62,531 nucleotides of DNA from Vibrio ordalii ATCC 33509 (GTDB lineage: Bacteria > Pseudomonadota > Gammaproteobacteria > Enterobacterales > Vibrionaceae): NCBI GenBank assembly GCA_000257205.1, contig AEZC01000083.1:1-62531 (forward strand), given 5' to 3'. The position numbers and the translations under genes were made by a program. The notes below the pieces were generated by a model. It saw only the letters and a program-made list of their open reading frames with translations. It had not been told where the DNA came from and ran no database searches. Below, piece after piece: positions 19,968-29,860 of the stretch; position 1 is the first letter of the stretch; each line of letters opens with the position of its first letter.

Positions 19968-20501
19968 ATGGCAAGTGTAGGCCTCTTCTTTGGTAGCGAT
20001 ACCGGTAATACTGAAGCCGTTGCGAAAATGATTCAAAAGCAACTGGGTAAGCAGCTCGTTCACGTTCAAGATATTGCGAAAAGCAGCAAAGAAGACATTG
20101 ATAATTTTGACTTATTGTTACTGGGTATCCCTACTTGGTACTACGGCGAAGCACAATGTGATTGGGATGATTTTTTCCCAGAATTAGAAGCAATCGACTT
20201 CTCGACTAAATTGGTCGCTATTTTCGGTTGCGGCGATCAAGAAGACTACGCTGAATACTTCTGTGACGCGATGGGTACAGTGCGTGACATTATCGAAAGC
20301 AAAGGCGCAACGATTATTGGCCACTGGCCAACTGAAGGTTATGAATTCGAAGCCTCTAAATCCTTGGTTGCAGGTGACAATAGCCACTTTATTGGTTTAT
20401 GCATCGATGAAGATCGTCAACCAGAGCTGACTGAACAGCGCGTCAGCGCATGGGTTAAGCAGATTTATGAAGAGATGTGTTTAGCCGAACTTGAAGGCTA
20501 A
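19968..20501 (+). CDS. fldA: Flavodoxin FldA
   Basis: This long-chain flavodoxin is a soluble FMN electron carrier used by reductive enzymes such as radical-SAM proteins. The 177-residue product shows the FMN phosphate loop FFGSDTGNTEAVAKM and two flavin-stacking loops, TWYYGEAQCDWDDF and GCGDQEDYAEYFCDAMG. The same neighbourhood in many gammaproteobacteria links fldA to fur two genes later. Here an inserted CidAB/LysR block and a DUF4442 gene lie between. It ends in a strong terminator. Confidence 0.97.
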   Translation: MASVGLFFGSDTGNTEAVAKMIQKQLGKQLVHVQDIAKSSKEDIDNFDLLLLGIPTWYYGEAQCDWDDFFPELEAIDFSTKLVAIFGCGDQEDYAEYFCDAMGTVRDIIESKGATIIGHWPTEGYEFEASKSLVAGDNSHFIGLCIDEDRQPELTEQRVSAWVKQIYEEMCLAELEG

Positions 20502-20514
20502 TCTCTTAAACATA

Positions 20515-20539
20515 AAAAATCCCCTTGCGAGGGGATTTT
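20515..20539. terminator. Terminator between fldA and the CidB-like gene
   Basis: AAAATCCCC and GGGGATTTT pair around TTGCGA, with T and A runs on both sides, so it can end fldA and the convergent lrgAB-like transcript. Confidence 0.9.
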
Positions 20540-20571
20540 TTATTGACCCATATACAACAACACTCTTTTCT

Positions 20572-21273
20572 TTACCAAAGTAGACGGCCGATAAATGGAG
20601 CAAGCAACACAGTGACCATGCCCGCAATCATCATTACCACACTCGACACGACCCCTTCAGCATTGCCAATTTGATACGCTTTTGCCGTTCCTGCACCGTG
20701 CGCGGAAGCACCAAGACTGGCTCCTTTACCAAGCCCAGAGCGAATGGATAATAACGCTAACACCACTTCACCTACCGCCATGCCTATCACCCCAGTAAGT
20801 ACCACAAACAGAGCGGTCAGATCACTTTGCCCACCAATTGACTTCGTCGCCTCAACAGCAAAAGGCGTGGTAATCGAGCGCATCGCTAAACTGCGCTGAA
20901 GCATATCGGGTAATTCAAACCAACGAGCCAATAAAACCGTGCTTCCGACAGCCACCACAACCGATACGATCACTCCAATAGACAGAGAGAGCCAGTGGCG
21001 CTTGATCAACCATCGGTTGTCATAGACCGGAATAGCAAAAGCCACTGTCGCCGGACCAAGTAGCCACAATAACCAATGAGATTCTGCCATATAGGTTTGG
21101 TAAGGGATGTGAAAGATCATCACAACAGCCACTAACAATATGGGGGCCAATAGCAGCGGCATCAAAAAAATAGAACGTTTACGTTGATAAAGGCACTTGC
21201 TGCCATAGTAAAAAGCCAAGGTTAACAGCAAGCAAAATACACCAAGCAGCGTTGAGGTAAGTAGTGAGCTCAT
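20572..21273 (-). CDS. LrgB/CidB family membrane protein
   Basis: The 233-residue product is a polytopic membrane protein of the CidB/LrgB family, partner of the holin-like CidA/LrgA proteins. These have been linked to cell lysis control and to export of pyruvate or glycolate-type metabolites. Visible motifs are MRSITTPFAVEATKSIGG and GASAHGAGTAKAYQIG, both typical of the family. It overlaps its partner upstream by four bases (ATGA), which indicates translational coupling. Confidence 0.93.
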   Translation of the reverse strand: MSSLLTSTLLGVFCLLLTLAFYYGSKCLYQRKRSIFLMPLLLAPILLVAVVMIFHIPYQTYMAESHWLLWLLGPATVAFAIPVYDNRWLIKRHWLSLSIGVIVSVVVAVGSTVLLARWFELPDMLQRSLAMRSITTPFAVEATKSIGGQSDLTALFVVLTGVIGMAVGEVVLALLSIRSGLGKGASLGASAHGAGTAKAYQIGNAEGVVSSVVMMIAGMVTVLLAPFIGRLLW

Positions 21274-21716
21274 GATGAACGCTCCGCTTTAGTTAGGCGT
21301 ATTGCCCGGTTGCTTTTTCTACGCGCTAATATCAGCTCTAAACGATACATTTTATCAACGGTCCAAGCAGTAATAGCAATGACCATGATGGTACTGATGA
21401 CAAGTACCGCCATAATTCGTAATCCTTGCTGTTGCATTAACTCTTGATAGTTAACGACTGCAATGACCGCTGGTACAAAGAACAACAGCATTTCCGCCAA
21501 TAACCAAGTTGCTCCCTTGCGCAGCCAATCAACTTTTACAATCCGTACAGCCACTAAAGCTAACAGCAATAGCATGCCCGTTAAATTTGCGGGTAAAGGA
21601 ATATGAAAAGTGCTGACTAGAAAATCCGCCAAAAACCAGATCATTGATAGCGCAACAACTTGTACCACTGTCTGCAGATTGTTTTTTACCCTTTGGCTGT
21701 TTCTTATTCTTTGCAT
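21270..21716 (-). CDS. LrgA/CidA family holin-like protein
   Basis: This 148-residue protein has about four hydrophobic segments and the family motif PLPANLTGMLLLLALV. LrgA/CidA proteins act with LrgB/CidB in the membrane. The divergent LysR gene is the likely regulator, as CidR is for cidAB in other bacteria. The basic N-terminus (MQRIRNSQRVKNN) and longer tail make it slightly longer than the shortest family members. Which of the Cid or Lrg roles applies cannot be told from sequence. Confidence 0.9.
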   Translation of the reverse strand: MQRIRNSQRVKNNLQTVVQVVALSMIWFLADFLVSTFHIPLPANLTGMLLLLALVAVRIVKVDWLRKGATWLLAEMLLFFVPAVIAVVNYQELMQQQGLRIMAVLVISTIMVIAITAWTVDKMYRLELILARRKSNRAIRLTKAERSS

Positions 21717-21833
21717 GATGAGACCAATGCCGTTTTGTGAAATTAGTCACATTGTATTAAGCGATAAAACCATCGTAAAATGACTTTTTATTATCATCTT
21801 CATGCCAAAATGGAATGATATAAAGGAGATATT

Positions 21834-22718
21834 ATGGACATTAAAGCACTGCGCTATTTTGTTGAGTTGGTCAATCAACAAAGCTTTACCCGCGCATCCG
21901 AGCAACTGTTTGTTACCCAGCCCACCATCAGTAAGATGATCCGCAGTTTAGAGCAGGAAATTGAACAGCCACTATTACATCGTGAAGGTCGACGTTTCTG
22001 GCTTACCGATGCAGGAGAGGTTGTCTATCAAAGAGCGCTAGAGATCTTAGCGCAGATGTCTCAGTTAGAAGCCGAACTGGTCGATCTCAATCAGGTAAAG
22101 CGTGGACAACTGCATCTCGGTATTCCACCGATGGTTGGACACCTTTATGCAGGTCTGATCCGCCAATACCGTCAAACCTACCCTCATGTAGAGCTCAACA
22201 TCGTAGAGTATGGCGGACGTAAAATAGAGCAAGCCATCCTCAATGGCGAAATTGACGTAGCCGTAACTATGCTTTCACCTCATCCGATTGATAATCTGCG
22301 GTCACTCTCCCTAGACAGTTACCCCATTTGCGCCGTACTCCCCGATTCATCCCCTTGGAAGCAGCAAGAAGCTATCGGTTGGGAGCAACTACAAAATGAG
22401 CCATTTTACCTCTATACCCATGATTTTACGCTGAGTGACTACATCCACTCATTCTGCCTACAACACGGATTTACACCACAAGTTGCAGCGCGCAGTAGCC
22501 AGTGGGATTTTTTAGTCGCGTTGGTCAAAAGTGGCGTCGGCGTTGCCTTTTTACCCGAACCACTTTGTCGACGAATTCAAGGAGAAGGCGTATTAGTCAA
22601 ACCGATAACACCCAGTATTGATTGGCACTTAGGATTAATATGGCACGCGGAACGGTACGTTTCTCGTACTGCCGAAGCTTGGATTGAACTGTGCAAAATG
22701 CAGAAACAGCAACCTTAG
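21834..22718 (+). CDS. LysR-family regulator of the divergent CidA/LrgA operon
   Basis: The 294-residue product has an N-terminal winged helix-turn-helix (MDIKALRYFVELVNQQSFTR, then ASEQLFVTQPTISKMIRSLE) and a C-terminal periplasmic-binding-like effector domain. An AAAGGAGA ribosome-binding site precedes the ATG. It is divergent from the lrgA-like gene, the common arrangement of LysR activators with their target, and CidR-type regulators respond to acetate or pyruvate. It overlaps the convergent DUF4442 gene by four bases at the 3' end. Confidence 0.9.
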   Translation: MDIKALRYFVELVNQQSFTRASEQLFVTQPTISKMIRSLEQEIEQPLLHREGRRFWLTDAGEVVYQRALEILAQMSQLEAELVDLNQVKRGQLHLGIPPMVGHLYAGLIRQYRQTYPHVELNIVEYGGRKIEQAILNGEIDVAVTMLSPHPIDNLRSLSLDSYPICAVLPDSSPWKQQEAIGWEQLQNEPFYLYTHDFTLSDYIHSFCLQHGFTPQVAARSSQWDFLVALVKSGVGVAFLPEPLCRRIQGEGVLVKPITPSIDWHLGLIWHAERYVSRTAEAWIELCKMQKQQP

Positions 22719-23233
22719 CGGTCACAAAAAGTTACCATTTTGTCTGCATCACTCTCTTCTCTGTATTTAGGTTTTTTGCGCACGTACAATTTACGTTGTA
22801 CTTCAGAGACCACTTCGCCTTTGGCATCCTTAACATGGATAACAAATTCCGGAAAGCATTTATCGCCATTGGCCGTGCTCACTAAGATTGAATCCAGTTG
22901 GTCTTGCGTTATCAGAAACTCCGCATACAAATCAGAATGGCCCGGTTTGATAAAGTTGATGCTGGCCTCTTTGTCCCATACATAATATTGCTCACCCAAA
23001 ATCCCCATTAACATCAAAGAGTAAACAGGGTCAGTGAGAGAGAAAATGCTGCCACCATACTGAGTGCGATTGGCATTTTTGTTCCACCACCGCAGCTTTA
23101 GGCGCATTTTTACCTGACGAAAGTCACTACTGATTTCATCAATGTGTATACCTGCCCCCCAAAAAGGGGGCCAACTGTTTAACGCCCACTTAACAATATT
23201 TGGCTTATAAAATCTTGCTAAAGAGTGATTCAT
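22715..23233 (-). CDS. DUF4442 hot-dog-fold protein
   Basis: The product resembles the DUF4442 family, a thioesterase-like hot-dog fold group. Visible motifs are RLKLRWWNKNANRTQYGGSI and YYVWDKEASINFIKPG. The frame is open to 23269, but I choose ATG 23233 (MNHSLARFYKPN, 172 residues) because AAAGGTGAG stands just upstream at normal spacing. Substrate and role are unknown. It faces fur across about 200 bases. Confidence 0.82.
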   Translation of the reverse strand: MNHSLARFYKPNIVKWALNSWPPFWGAGIHIDEISSDFRQVKMRLKLRWWNKNANRTQYGGSIFSLTDPVYSLMLMGILGEQYYVWDKEASINFIKPGHSDLYAEFLITQDQLDSILVSTANGDKCFPEFVIHVKDAKGEVVSEVQRKLYVRKKPKYREESDADKMVTFCDR

Positions 23234-23389
23234 TCCGTGCTCACCTTTTAAACCTATCGACTCAATCACTAATAAATGTTACACGATTGTAACTGGTAAG
23301 AGCTGTTATATCAGTGATATTGCGCGGCTTTGTGACAAATATAAAGTAACCCTTTGAACTTCGTGGTTTATTGTTAGCAGTGACTCCCC

Positions 23390-23408
23390 TATAATGATCG
23401 CAATTATG
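23390..23408 (+). promoter_or_regulatory. Candidate Fur box on the fur promoter
   Basis: The 19 bases TATAATGATCGCAATTATG match the Fur consensus at about 13 of 19 positions, and TATAAT inside it would serve as a -10 box about 50 bases before the fur start. This suggests autoregulation, which is known for Fur in related bacteria. Confidence 0.5.
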
Positions 23409-23447
23409 AATTCTGTTAACTGCTGCAGATCATCAACAGGAAAGTGT

Positions 23448-23897
23448 ATGTCAGATAATAACCAAGCGCTCAAGGATGCAGGTCTTAAAGTTACCCTTCC
23501 TAGGCTAAAAATTTTAGAAGTGCTACAGCAGCCTGAATGCCAACATATCAGCGCTGAAGAGCTGTATAAGAAATTGATTGATCTTGGTGAAGAAATCGGT
23601 CTTGCGACTGTTTATCGAGTATTAAACCAATTTGATGATGCGGGTATTGTCACTCGTCACCATTTTGAAGGTGGAAAATCCGTTTTTGAACTTTCAACAC
23701 AACACCACCACGACCACTTAGTGTGCTTAGATTGTGGTGAAGTGATTGAGTTTTCAGATGAGGTGATCGAACAACGCCAAAGAGAGATTGCCGAGCAATA
23801 TAATGTACAGCTCACCAATCACAGCCTTTATCTATATGGTAAATGTGCCGACGGCAGTTGCAAGCAGAACCCTAACGCGCACAAGTCAAAAAGATAG
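23448..23897 (+). CDS. fur: Ferric uptake regulator Fur
   Basis: Fur is the Fe(II)-dependent repressor of iron acquisition genes. The frame is open further upstream, but ATG 23448 (MSDNNQALKDAGLKVTLPRL) gives the family-length protein of 149 residues and has a CAGGAAAG ribosome-binding site. It has the winged-helix N-terminal domain (HISAEELYKKL, GLATVYRVLNQF). The metal-binding dimerisation domain contains HHHDHLVCLDCGEVIEF and a second Cys pair in CADGSC. A Fur-box-like sequence overlaps its promoter. Confidence 0.97.
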   Translation: MSDNNQALKDAGLKVTLPRLKILEVLQQPECQHISAEELYKKLIDLGEEIGLATVYRVLNQFDDAGIVTRHHFEGGKSVFELSTQHHHDHLVCLDCGEVIEFSDEVIEQRQREIAEQYNVQLTNHSLYLYGKCADGSCKQNPNAHKSKR

Positions 23898-23931
23898 CCA
23901 TCATTCTCAGCCTTGAGCTGGACGATAATAA

Positions 23932-23964
23932 AAAAGCCGGGTGAATCAATCACTCGGCTTTTTT
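23932..23964. terminator. Terminator between fur and asd
   Basis: AAAAAGCCGGGTGA pairs, with one mismatch, with TCACTCGGCTTTTT around a short loop. T and A runs flank it on both sides, so it can end fur and the convergent pdxB-asd transcript. Confidence 0.9.
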
Positions 23965-24011
23965 GTGTAGAGAGAAAGGGTGGTAAGCCACTCCTTTTTA
24001 CTAGGTATGAA

Positions 24012-25025
24012 TTAGAAATAATCTCGAATCAACACTTCCGCAATTTGTACCGCATTTGTTGCAGCGCCTTTTCTCACGTTATCTGCCACTACCCACATAT
24101 TAATGCCACTGTGGTGACTGATATCGTTGCGAATGCGCCCAACAAGAACGGTATCCTTTCCTCCCGCATCGCGAACTTGCGTTGGGAAATCATTCCCGAT
24201 GAAGACTTCAATACCTTCCGTTTTCTCTAATAATTCAATAACTTGCTCAGCATCAATCGGTAAGCATGTTTCAATATGCAGTGACTCTGCATGGCCGTAA
24301 AAAACAGGCACACGTACACAAGTTGGATTGACCATAATGGTTGAGTCATTGAATATTTTTTGCGTTTCCCACACCATTTTCATCTCTTCTTTGGTGTAAC
24401 CATTGTCCATAAACTGGTCGATTTGTGGGATGCAGTTAAACGCAATTTGCTGGCTAAAAACATCAGGATCGGCTGAAACACCGTTTAACAGCCTTGCGGT
24501 TTGTCCCGCCAACTCATCAATGCCTGACTTCCCGGCTCCTGAAACGGACTGATAAGTTGACACGTTAATTCGCTCAATACCCACAGCGTCGTGAATCGGC
24601 TTTAACGCCACCAACATTTGAATGGTTGAGCAGTTTGGGTTCGCAATAATATTGCGGTTACGGAAATCCGTAATCGCTTCAGGGTTCACTTCAGGCACAA
24701 CAAGTGGGATATCATACTCATAGCGGAAATGTGAGGTGTTATCGATGACTACCACGCCTTCTTCTGTGGCAATAGGTGCCCATTTTGCGGACAATTCACC
24801 ACCAGCGGAAAACAGTGCAATCTGAACTTGTGACCAATCGAAATCTTCAACATTTTGTACTTGTATAGTCTTACCATTGAAGCGGTAGAATTTACCTTCA
24901 CTACGCTCGCTAGCAAGTAGGTAAAGTTCACCAACGGGGAATTTGCGATCTTTGAGCACTTCAAGCATGGTTTCACCAACCGCGCCGCTTGCTCCTAAAA
25001 TAGCGATATTAAATTCTTGGCTCAT
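24012..25025 (-). CDS. asd: Aspartate-semialdehyde dehydrogenase
   Basis: This enzyme makes L-aspartate 4-semialdehyde for lysine, diaminopimelate, threonine and methionine synthesis. The 337-residue product has the NADP motif [16 protein letters not shown] and the catalytic cysteine in [14 protein letters not shown] (Cys132). The active-site histidine region is [15 protein letters not shown]. The intact Cys rules out the catalytically dead Usg relatives that sit at the same pdxB-linked position in enterobacteria. Vibrios are known to carry two asd paralogues, and this is the one next to pdxB. It overlaps the pdxB stop by 17 bases. Confidence 0.94.
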   Translation of the reverse strand: MSQEFNIAILGASGAVGETMLEVLKDRKFPVGELYLLASERSEGKFYRFNGKTIQVQNVEDFDWSQVQIALFSAGGELSAKWAPIATEEGVVVIDNTSHFRYEYDIPLVVPEVNPEAITDFRNRNIIANPNCSTIQMLVALKPIHDAVGIERINVSTYQSVSGAGKSGIDELAGQTARLLNGVSADPDVFSQQIAFNCIPQIDQFMDNGYTKEEMKMVWETQKIFNDSTIMVNPTCVRVPVFYGHAESLHIETCLPIDAEQVIELLEKTEGIEVFIGNDFPTQVRDAGGKDTVLVGRIRNDISHHSGINMWVVADNVRKGAATNAVQIAEVLIRDYF

Positions 25026-26154
25026 TTGTTACCTCTGTTTTAAAACCTAATTTAGCTAAGGGAGTGAGATCACACGACTCACTACCGACGACAGTCATCG
25101 CGCTATATTCTCTTCTATCCCAATAAAGTTTACGCATTTGATCAAAAGCACCTGATTTGCCTATTTCACGGCGAAATAAGGCGTCATCTTTGCGTACGTC
25201 ATAAATCAATTGGGTTAAACTGTGTAATGTTTCCTCATCCCAACCGCGTGATAGATGCACTTGGGCAATGGGAGCCTCGGGTAATAAGTTGCTGGCATTC
25301 GCGCAATGGTCATCACCAAGATACTCACAAAAACTATTGAAAATCATGGTCGTGCCTCGGGCTTTACCTTCTAACCCATAGCCAGCCACATGCGGCGTCG
25401 CAAACGCGAGCAAAGGCAGCAGTTCCATATCCACTTCAGGTTCAAATTCAAACACGTCTAAAGCGGCAATAAAACCATCATTCTTCTGTAGGCGTTGTTT
25501 CAGCGCTTGGTTATCCACCACAGGGCCACGAGCCGCGTTAATCAAGATCTGATCACTGCGCAACTGGGCAAGTCGAACTTCATCAATCAAGTGATGAGTT
25601 GGCCATTCACCACTTTTAGTAATGGGTGTATGCAGCGTAATGACATCCGCTTTATCAAGTAAAACATCAAGATGAGTAAACTCGCGGCAATCACCTTGTG
25701 CTTGTTTTGGGGGATCGTTGAGCAGCACATTGATGCCAATCCCCGCCAAACACTCGGCTAAATAGCTGCCGACTTGACCAGCACCAATAATACCAACGGT
25801 TTTCTCTAAGGCAGAAAAACCATGCTGCCGTGCTAGCACCATCAATACACTGAAAACATACTCAGCCACTCCCACCTTATTACACCCAGGTGCGGCAGTA
25901 AAAAAGATGCCTCTTTCAGCCAAAAGCGCTTGATCAACGTGGTCCATGCCTGCCGTCGCCGTACCAACAAACTTTAATTTATTGGCTTTCGCTAATAGTG
26001 CTTGATTTACTTTCGTAACAGAACGAATCATCAAGGCGTCAACGTCGATAAGATCATCAGCCGTTAAGCTTCTACCGGGTTTCAACACCACCTCACCAAG
26101 CTGGCTAAATAACGCTTCAGCATAAGGCATGTTTTCATCAATAAGGATTTTCAT
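25009..26154 (-). CDS. pdxB: Erythronate-4-phosphate dehydrogenase
   Basis: This NAD-dependent enzyme oxidises 4-phosphoerythronate, the second step of pyridoxal phosphate synthesis from erythrose 4-phosphate. I place the start at ATG 26154 ([16 protein letters not shown], 381 residues), which matches the family N-terminus, rather than the GTG four codons upstream. The Rossmann motif is [17 protein letters not shown]. Catalytic regions are [10 protein letters not shown] and the His of [17 protein letters not shown]. The C-terminal PdxB-specific dimerisation domain is present. Gene order fabB-pdxB-asd is conserved in gammaproteobacteria. Confidence 0.96.
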   Translation of the reverse strand: MKILIDENMPYAEALFSQLGEVVLKPGRSLTADDLIDVDALMIRSVTKVNQALLAKANKLKFVGTATAGMDHVDQALLAERGIFFTAAPGCNKVGVAEYVFSVLMVLARQHGFSALEKTVGIIGAGQVGSYLAECLAGIGINVLLNDPPKQAQGDCREFTHLDVLLDKADVITLHTPITKSGEWPTHHLIDEVRLAQLRSDQILINAARGPVVDNQALKQRLQKNDGFIAALDVFEFEPEVDMELLPLLAFATPHVAGYGLEGKARGTTMIFNSFCEYLGDDHCANASNLLPEAPIAQVHLSRGWDEETLHSLTQLIYDVRKDDALFRREIGKSGAFDQMRKLYWDRREYSAMTVVGSESCDLTPLAKLGFKTEVTNEPRI

Positions 26155-26235
26155 AGCGGAGTTCACAATTTTCGAAATTGAAGGAATTGTGCAGAAAAGC
26201 GCACAGACTGTCGAGAAGAAATCCCGCTTTCCATA

Positions 26236-26358
26236 AAAATGCCCGGCTCCTCACGGAAACCGGGCAAAAACCCAGAACAAAAGGATCCCGTCCCGATCTC
26301 CATGGGACAGAGTCTGCGTCTGTTCGATCAGCTAAGCTGACCCGCTCTGGAAACCTTT
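26236..26358 (-). ncRNA. farS: Probable FarS-type small RNA from the fabB 3'UTR, with its terminator
   Basis: The minus strand after the fabB stop runs about 140 bases without a gene and ends in a strong terminator: TGCCCGG (26240-26246) pairs with CCGGGCA (26260-26266), followed by TTTTTA. Upstream are further stems (GTCCC 26290-26294 with GGGAC 26304-26308, and a near-palindrome GATCAGCTAAGCTGACC around 26325-26341). In V. cholerae the FarS sRNA is cut by RNase E from the fabB 3'UTR and represses fadE messages. Position and architecture here match it. The 5' end is my estimate, placed near the AU-rich TTATAAAAAGG stretch. Confidence 0.65.
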
Positions 26359-26380
26359 TTATAAGAGGTGTGTAGGCTCA

Positions 26381-27592
26381 TTAGCCTTGATACTTTTTGA
26401 TCACTAGCGTCGCGTTGGTACCGCCAAAACCAAAGCTGTTAGACATCACAGTGGTTAGCTCTTGCTCGCGCATTTCGGTCACAATATCAAGGCCATCAGC
26501 GGCTGGATCTAAATTGTCAATGTTGATGCTTGGCGCGATAAAGCCGTGGTGAAGCATCAAGGTAGAGTAGATGGCTTCATGCACACCTGCCGCACCCAAT
26601 GCGTGGCCAGTCATTGCTTTTGTTGCCGAGATAGCCGGGCTGTTGCCAGCGAACACTTCTTGAATGGCGCCCAGCTCTTTTACATCACCGACAGGTGTGG
26701 AAGTACCATGTGTATTGACATAATCCACACTATCTACCGCTTGCATTGCCATCTTCATGCAACGCACAGCACCTTCACCTGATGGAGCCACCATGTCGTA
26801 GCCATCGGATGTCGCACCGTAACCGACGATTTCACCGTAAATTTTTGCGCCGCGAGCCAGTGCATGCTCAAGCTCTTCAACCACAACCATACCGCCGCCG
26901 CCTGAAATCACGAAACCATCGCGGTCAGCATCATAAGTACGTGACGCTTTTTCTGGTGTTTCGTTGTACTTGGTTGACAACGCACCCATCGCATCAAACA
27001 TCATGGTTAAGGTCCAATCGAGCTCTTCACCACCACCTGCAAACACAACATCTTGCTTACCCAATTGGATAAGTTCCATTGCGTGACCAATACAGTGAGC
27101 CGACGTCGCACAAGCGGAGCTCATGGTGTAGTTGACGCCACGGATTTTAAATGGCGTAGCAAGACAGGCTGAAACAGTCGAAGACATAGTGCGTGGAACC
27201 ATATAAGGGCCAACGCGCTTTACGCCTTTCTCACGTAGCATATCCACAGCAATTGCTTGGTTGTAAGACGACGCCCCACCAGAGCCCGCTACGATGCCAG
27301 TACGGTCATTAGAGACCTGCTCGGGAGCTAAGCCTGAGTCAGCAATCGCTTGTTCCATTGATAGGTATGCAAACGCGGCCGCATCACCCATAAAACGCAT
27401 CTGTTTGCGATCAATATGGTCGGCAGGGGTCATTTTCAGGCTACCCCACACTTGAGAGCGTAAACCGTTCTCTTTGAACTGCTCAGAAGCGGTAATACCT
27501 GATTTGCCTGCTTTTAGAGACGCTAAAACTTCTTCGACGTTGTTACCGATACTTGAAACAATACCCATACCGGTGATTACGACTCGTTTCAT
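26381..27592 (-). CDS. fabB: 3-oxoacyl-ACP synthase I (FabB)
   Basis: This condensing enzyme elongates acyl chains and is required for unsaturated fatty acid synthesis. The 403-residue product shows the Cys-His-His triad: Cys161 in [15 protein letters not shown], a histidine in [12 protein letters not shown] and another in [13 protein letters not shown]. The C-terminal [14 protein letters not shown] is typical of the family. Length and motifs separate it from FabF. It is divergent from mnmC (127-base gap) and lies upstream of pdxB, with a probable FarS sRNA in its 3'UTR. Confidence 0.97.
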   Translation of the reverse strand: MKRVVITGMGIVSSIGNNVEEVLASLKAGKSGITASEQFKENGLRSQVWGSLKMTPADHIDRKQMRFMGDAAAFAYLSMEQAIADSGLAPEQVSNDRTGIVAGSGGASSYNQAIAVDMLREKGVKRVGPYMVPRTMSSTVSACLATPFKIRGVNYTMSSACATSAHCIGHAMELIQLGKQDVVFAGGGEELDWTLTMMFDAMGALSTKYNETPEKASRTYDADRDGFVISGGGGMVVVEELEHALARGAKIYGEIVGYGATSDGYDMVAPSGEGAVRCMKMAMQAVDSVDYVNTHGTSTPVGDVKELGAIQEVFAGNSPAISATKAMTGHALGAAGVHEAIYSTLMLHHGFIAPSINIDNLDPAADGLDIVTEMREQELTTVMSNSFGFGGTNATLVIKKYQG

Positions 27593-27719
27593 GTGACATT
27601 CCTATAATTCAAAATTCGCTTAGATAATAACTAAGAAGAATAACAAAAGTGGTCAGCTTTCCCAGAAATTCGTACAATCTCGAGCTATATATCGCCCGAT
27701 TTCACAGAATTACACCATT

Positions 27720-29747
27720 ATGACCAGCATAACCAACGCAACACTGGGTTGGAATGAAGCGGGCACACCCGTTTCCGACCAATTCGATGACGTTTACTTT
27801 TCCAACGTTAACGGCCTAGAAGAGACGCGTTACGTGTTTCTTTCCCAAAATCATATACCACAAAGATGGCACCAATATGACCAAAAACGGTTTGTGATTG
27901 CCGAAACGGGGTTTGGCACTGGGTTAAACTTTCTCGCTGTATGGCAAGAATTTGATGCGTTTAGGCAACACAACCCCAATGCGCCATTGCAAGCGCTGCA
28001 TTTTATCAGTTTTGAAAAATATCCGCTCAATAAACACGACTTGATAGCCGCGCACCAAGCGTGGCCTGAATTAGCGACTTATGCGAAAAAGCTTCAACAA
28101 CACTACCCGATTGCAGTACCAGAATGTCATCGCATTGTTCTTGATAATGGCGCCATTACCCTTGATCTTTGGTTCGGTGATATCAAAGAGTGTATGCCGC
28201 AAGTTCCCACGACTGAGCAAGGCGTGGTAGACGCATGGTTTTTGGATGGTTTTGCTCCTAGTAAAAACCCTGAAATGTGGAATCAAACGCTGTTTGAGAA
28301 TATGGCCAAACTGGCGAAACACAAAGCCACGTGCGCCACTTTTACCGCCGCAGGTTTTGTACGACGCGGATTGATAGAAGCAGGCTTTTCGATGAAAAAA
28401 GTGAAAGGCTTTGGCACCAAAAGAGAGATGATTGCTGGTCAACTGGAACACAAAGCACCGTACAGCAATATAAAACCTTGGTTTGCGATTGCGCCGACGA
28501 CCAATGTTACCGACGTGGCGATCATCGGCGGCGGCATTGCTAGTGCCACATTAGCTAAAATGCTCAATCGCCGCGGTATCAATGTCAGCCTGTATTGCGC
28601 CGATCCTCAGGCCGCTCAAGGTGCTTCAGGTAACCGACAAGGTGCGGTTTACCCACTGCTGAATAAAAACCACAGTGGTGTATCGCGTGTTTTTGCGCCC
28701 GCTTTTCTGTTTGCTCGGCAATTTGTTGAGCAAATGGCGCAAACCGTCCCTTTTGATCATGATTGGTGTGGTGTGACCCAATTGATGTGGGATGAAAAAT
28801 CGACCCAAAAACAGATGGCGATGCTTGAAGGGAAATTTAACCCTCAGCTAATGCACTACTGCGATCAACAAGCAACGTTACAAAACGTCGGCTTACCGAC
28901 TGACATGGTCAGCTTACATTACCCACTCGGAGGATGGCTTTGCCCTGCTCAACTGACACAAGGCCTGTTTGACCAATTAAGCCAAAGTGAGCGATTCAAC
29001 GTCTATTTCAATCACAAGGTGGAGTCTTTGCGCTGGGATGAAATACAGCGGCAGTGGACATTAAGTGTTAATGGTAACGAAAAGCACCATCAGTGTGTGG
29101 TCATTGCAAACGGTCATCAATTTGACTATTTCGAGCAAACTCAAGCGTTGCCACTTGGCAAAGTGAAAGGACAAGTGAGCCATATTCCAACCTCAGAAAC
29201 ATTGCAAAAGCTGAGCAGCGTGTTGTGTTACGACGGCTATATGACACCGCACAACCCCAACACTCAACAGCACTGCATTGGCGCAAGTTATGACCGAAGT
29301 CAAATCAACCAAGCATTCGATGCGGCGGCGCAGCAAGAGAATGGACAACGATTAACCCGTTGTATTAACGAACAAAACTGGACACAGCAAGTCGATACAT
29401 CTAGCAATCAATCTCGCCAAGGCGTTCGCTGCGTCAGCCGCGATCATTTGCCGTTTGTCGGGAATGTGGGCAACTTTGAACAGATCAAGCTCGACTATCA
29501 GCCGTTACCGTCCCAAGATCCGCAACAGACTCCATCTGTGGCTCACTATCCTCATTTGTACTGCATGCTCGGGCTAGGATCGCGAGGGCTAAGTTCTGCG
29601 CCATTAATGGCTGAGTTGCTGGCTTCACAAATGAGTGGCGATCCGCTACCGCTTGCTGTTGATGTTCTCGAAACGCTTCATCCAAGTCGAATGTGGGTGA
29701 TAAAACTCAAAAAAGGCAAAGCCATCACCGAACGTACTCCTCGATAA
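27720..29747 (+). CDS. mnmC: Bifunctional tRNA-modifying enzyme MnmC
   Basis: MnmC finishes the mnm5s2U34 wobble modification of tRNA. The C-terminal FAD oxidase removes the carboxymethyl group and the N-terminal methyltransferase methylates the product. In the 675-residue protein, residues 1 to about 240 hold the SAM site (GFGTGLNFL) and catalytic region [13 protein letters not shown]. From about 261 the FAD module begins ([20 protein letters not shown]) and ends near [19 protein letters not shown]. The two domains are fused as in E. coli. It starts the same neighbourhood as in E. coli (fabB, mnmC, yfcL, epmC, aroC, prmB, smrB). Confidence 0.96.
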   Translation: MTSITNATLGWNEAGTPVSDQFDDVYFSNVNGLEETRYVFLSQNHIPQRWHQYDQKRFVIAETGFGTGLNFLAVWQEFDAFRQHNPNAPLQALHFISFEKYPLNKHDLIAAHQAWPELATYAKKLQQHYPIAVPECHRIVLDNGAITLDLWFGDIKECMPQVPTTEQGVVDAWFLDGFAPSKNPEMWNQTLFENMAKLAKHKATCATFTAAGFVRRGLIEAGFSMKKVKGFGTKREMIAGQLEHKAPYSNIKPWFAIAPTTNVTDVAIIGGGIASATLAKMLNRRGINVSLYCADPQAAQGASGNRQGAVYPLLNKNHSGVSRVFAPAFLFARQFVEQMAQTVPFDHDWCGVTQLMWDEKSTQKQMAMLEGKFNPQLMHYCDQQATLQNVGLPTDMVSLHYPLGGWLCPAQLTQGLFDQLSQSERFNVYFNHKVESLRWDEIQRQWTLSVNGNEKHHQCVVIANGHQFDYFEQTQALPLGKVKGQVSHIPTSETLQKLSSVLCYDGYMTPHNPNTQQHCIGASYDRSQINQAFDAAAQQENGQRLTRCINEQNWTQQVDTSSNQSRQGVRCVSRDHLPFVGNVGNFEQIKLDYQPLPSQDPQQTPSVAHYPHLYCMLGLGSRGLSSAPLMAELLASQMSGDPLPLAVDVLETLHPSRMWVIKLKKGKAITERTPR

Positions 29748-29759
29748 AACCCGTCATAG

Positions 29760-29791
29760 AAAAAAGCCTTACTTATCCAGCAAGGCTTTTT
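29760..29791. terminator. Terminator after mnmC
   Basis: AAAAAGCCTT pairs with AAGGCTTTTT around a 12-base loop. T follows on the plus strand. It may also serve the convergent reductase gene. Confidence 0.85.
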
Positions 29792-29860
29792 AATGCTCAC
29801 TTTTTCACGCGAAAAGGCGTAAAACTTAACGTGAGACAAACTTAAAACGAGACAAGAAAG

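Noticed and set aside
26178..26375. A 65-codon plus-strand frame in the pdxB-fabB gap
   Set aside because: It is antisense to the fabB 3'UTR and terminator, and its composition follows the stems of the probable FarS RNA.
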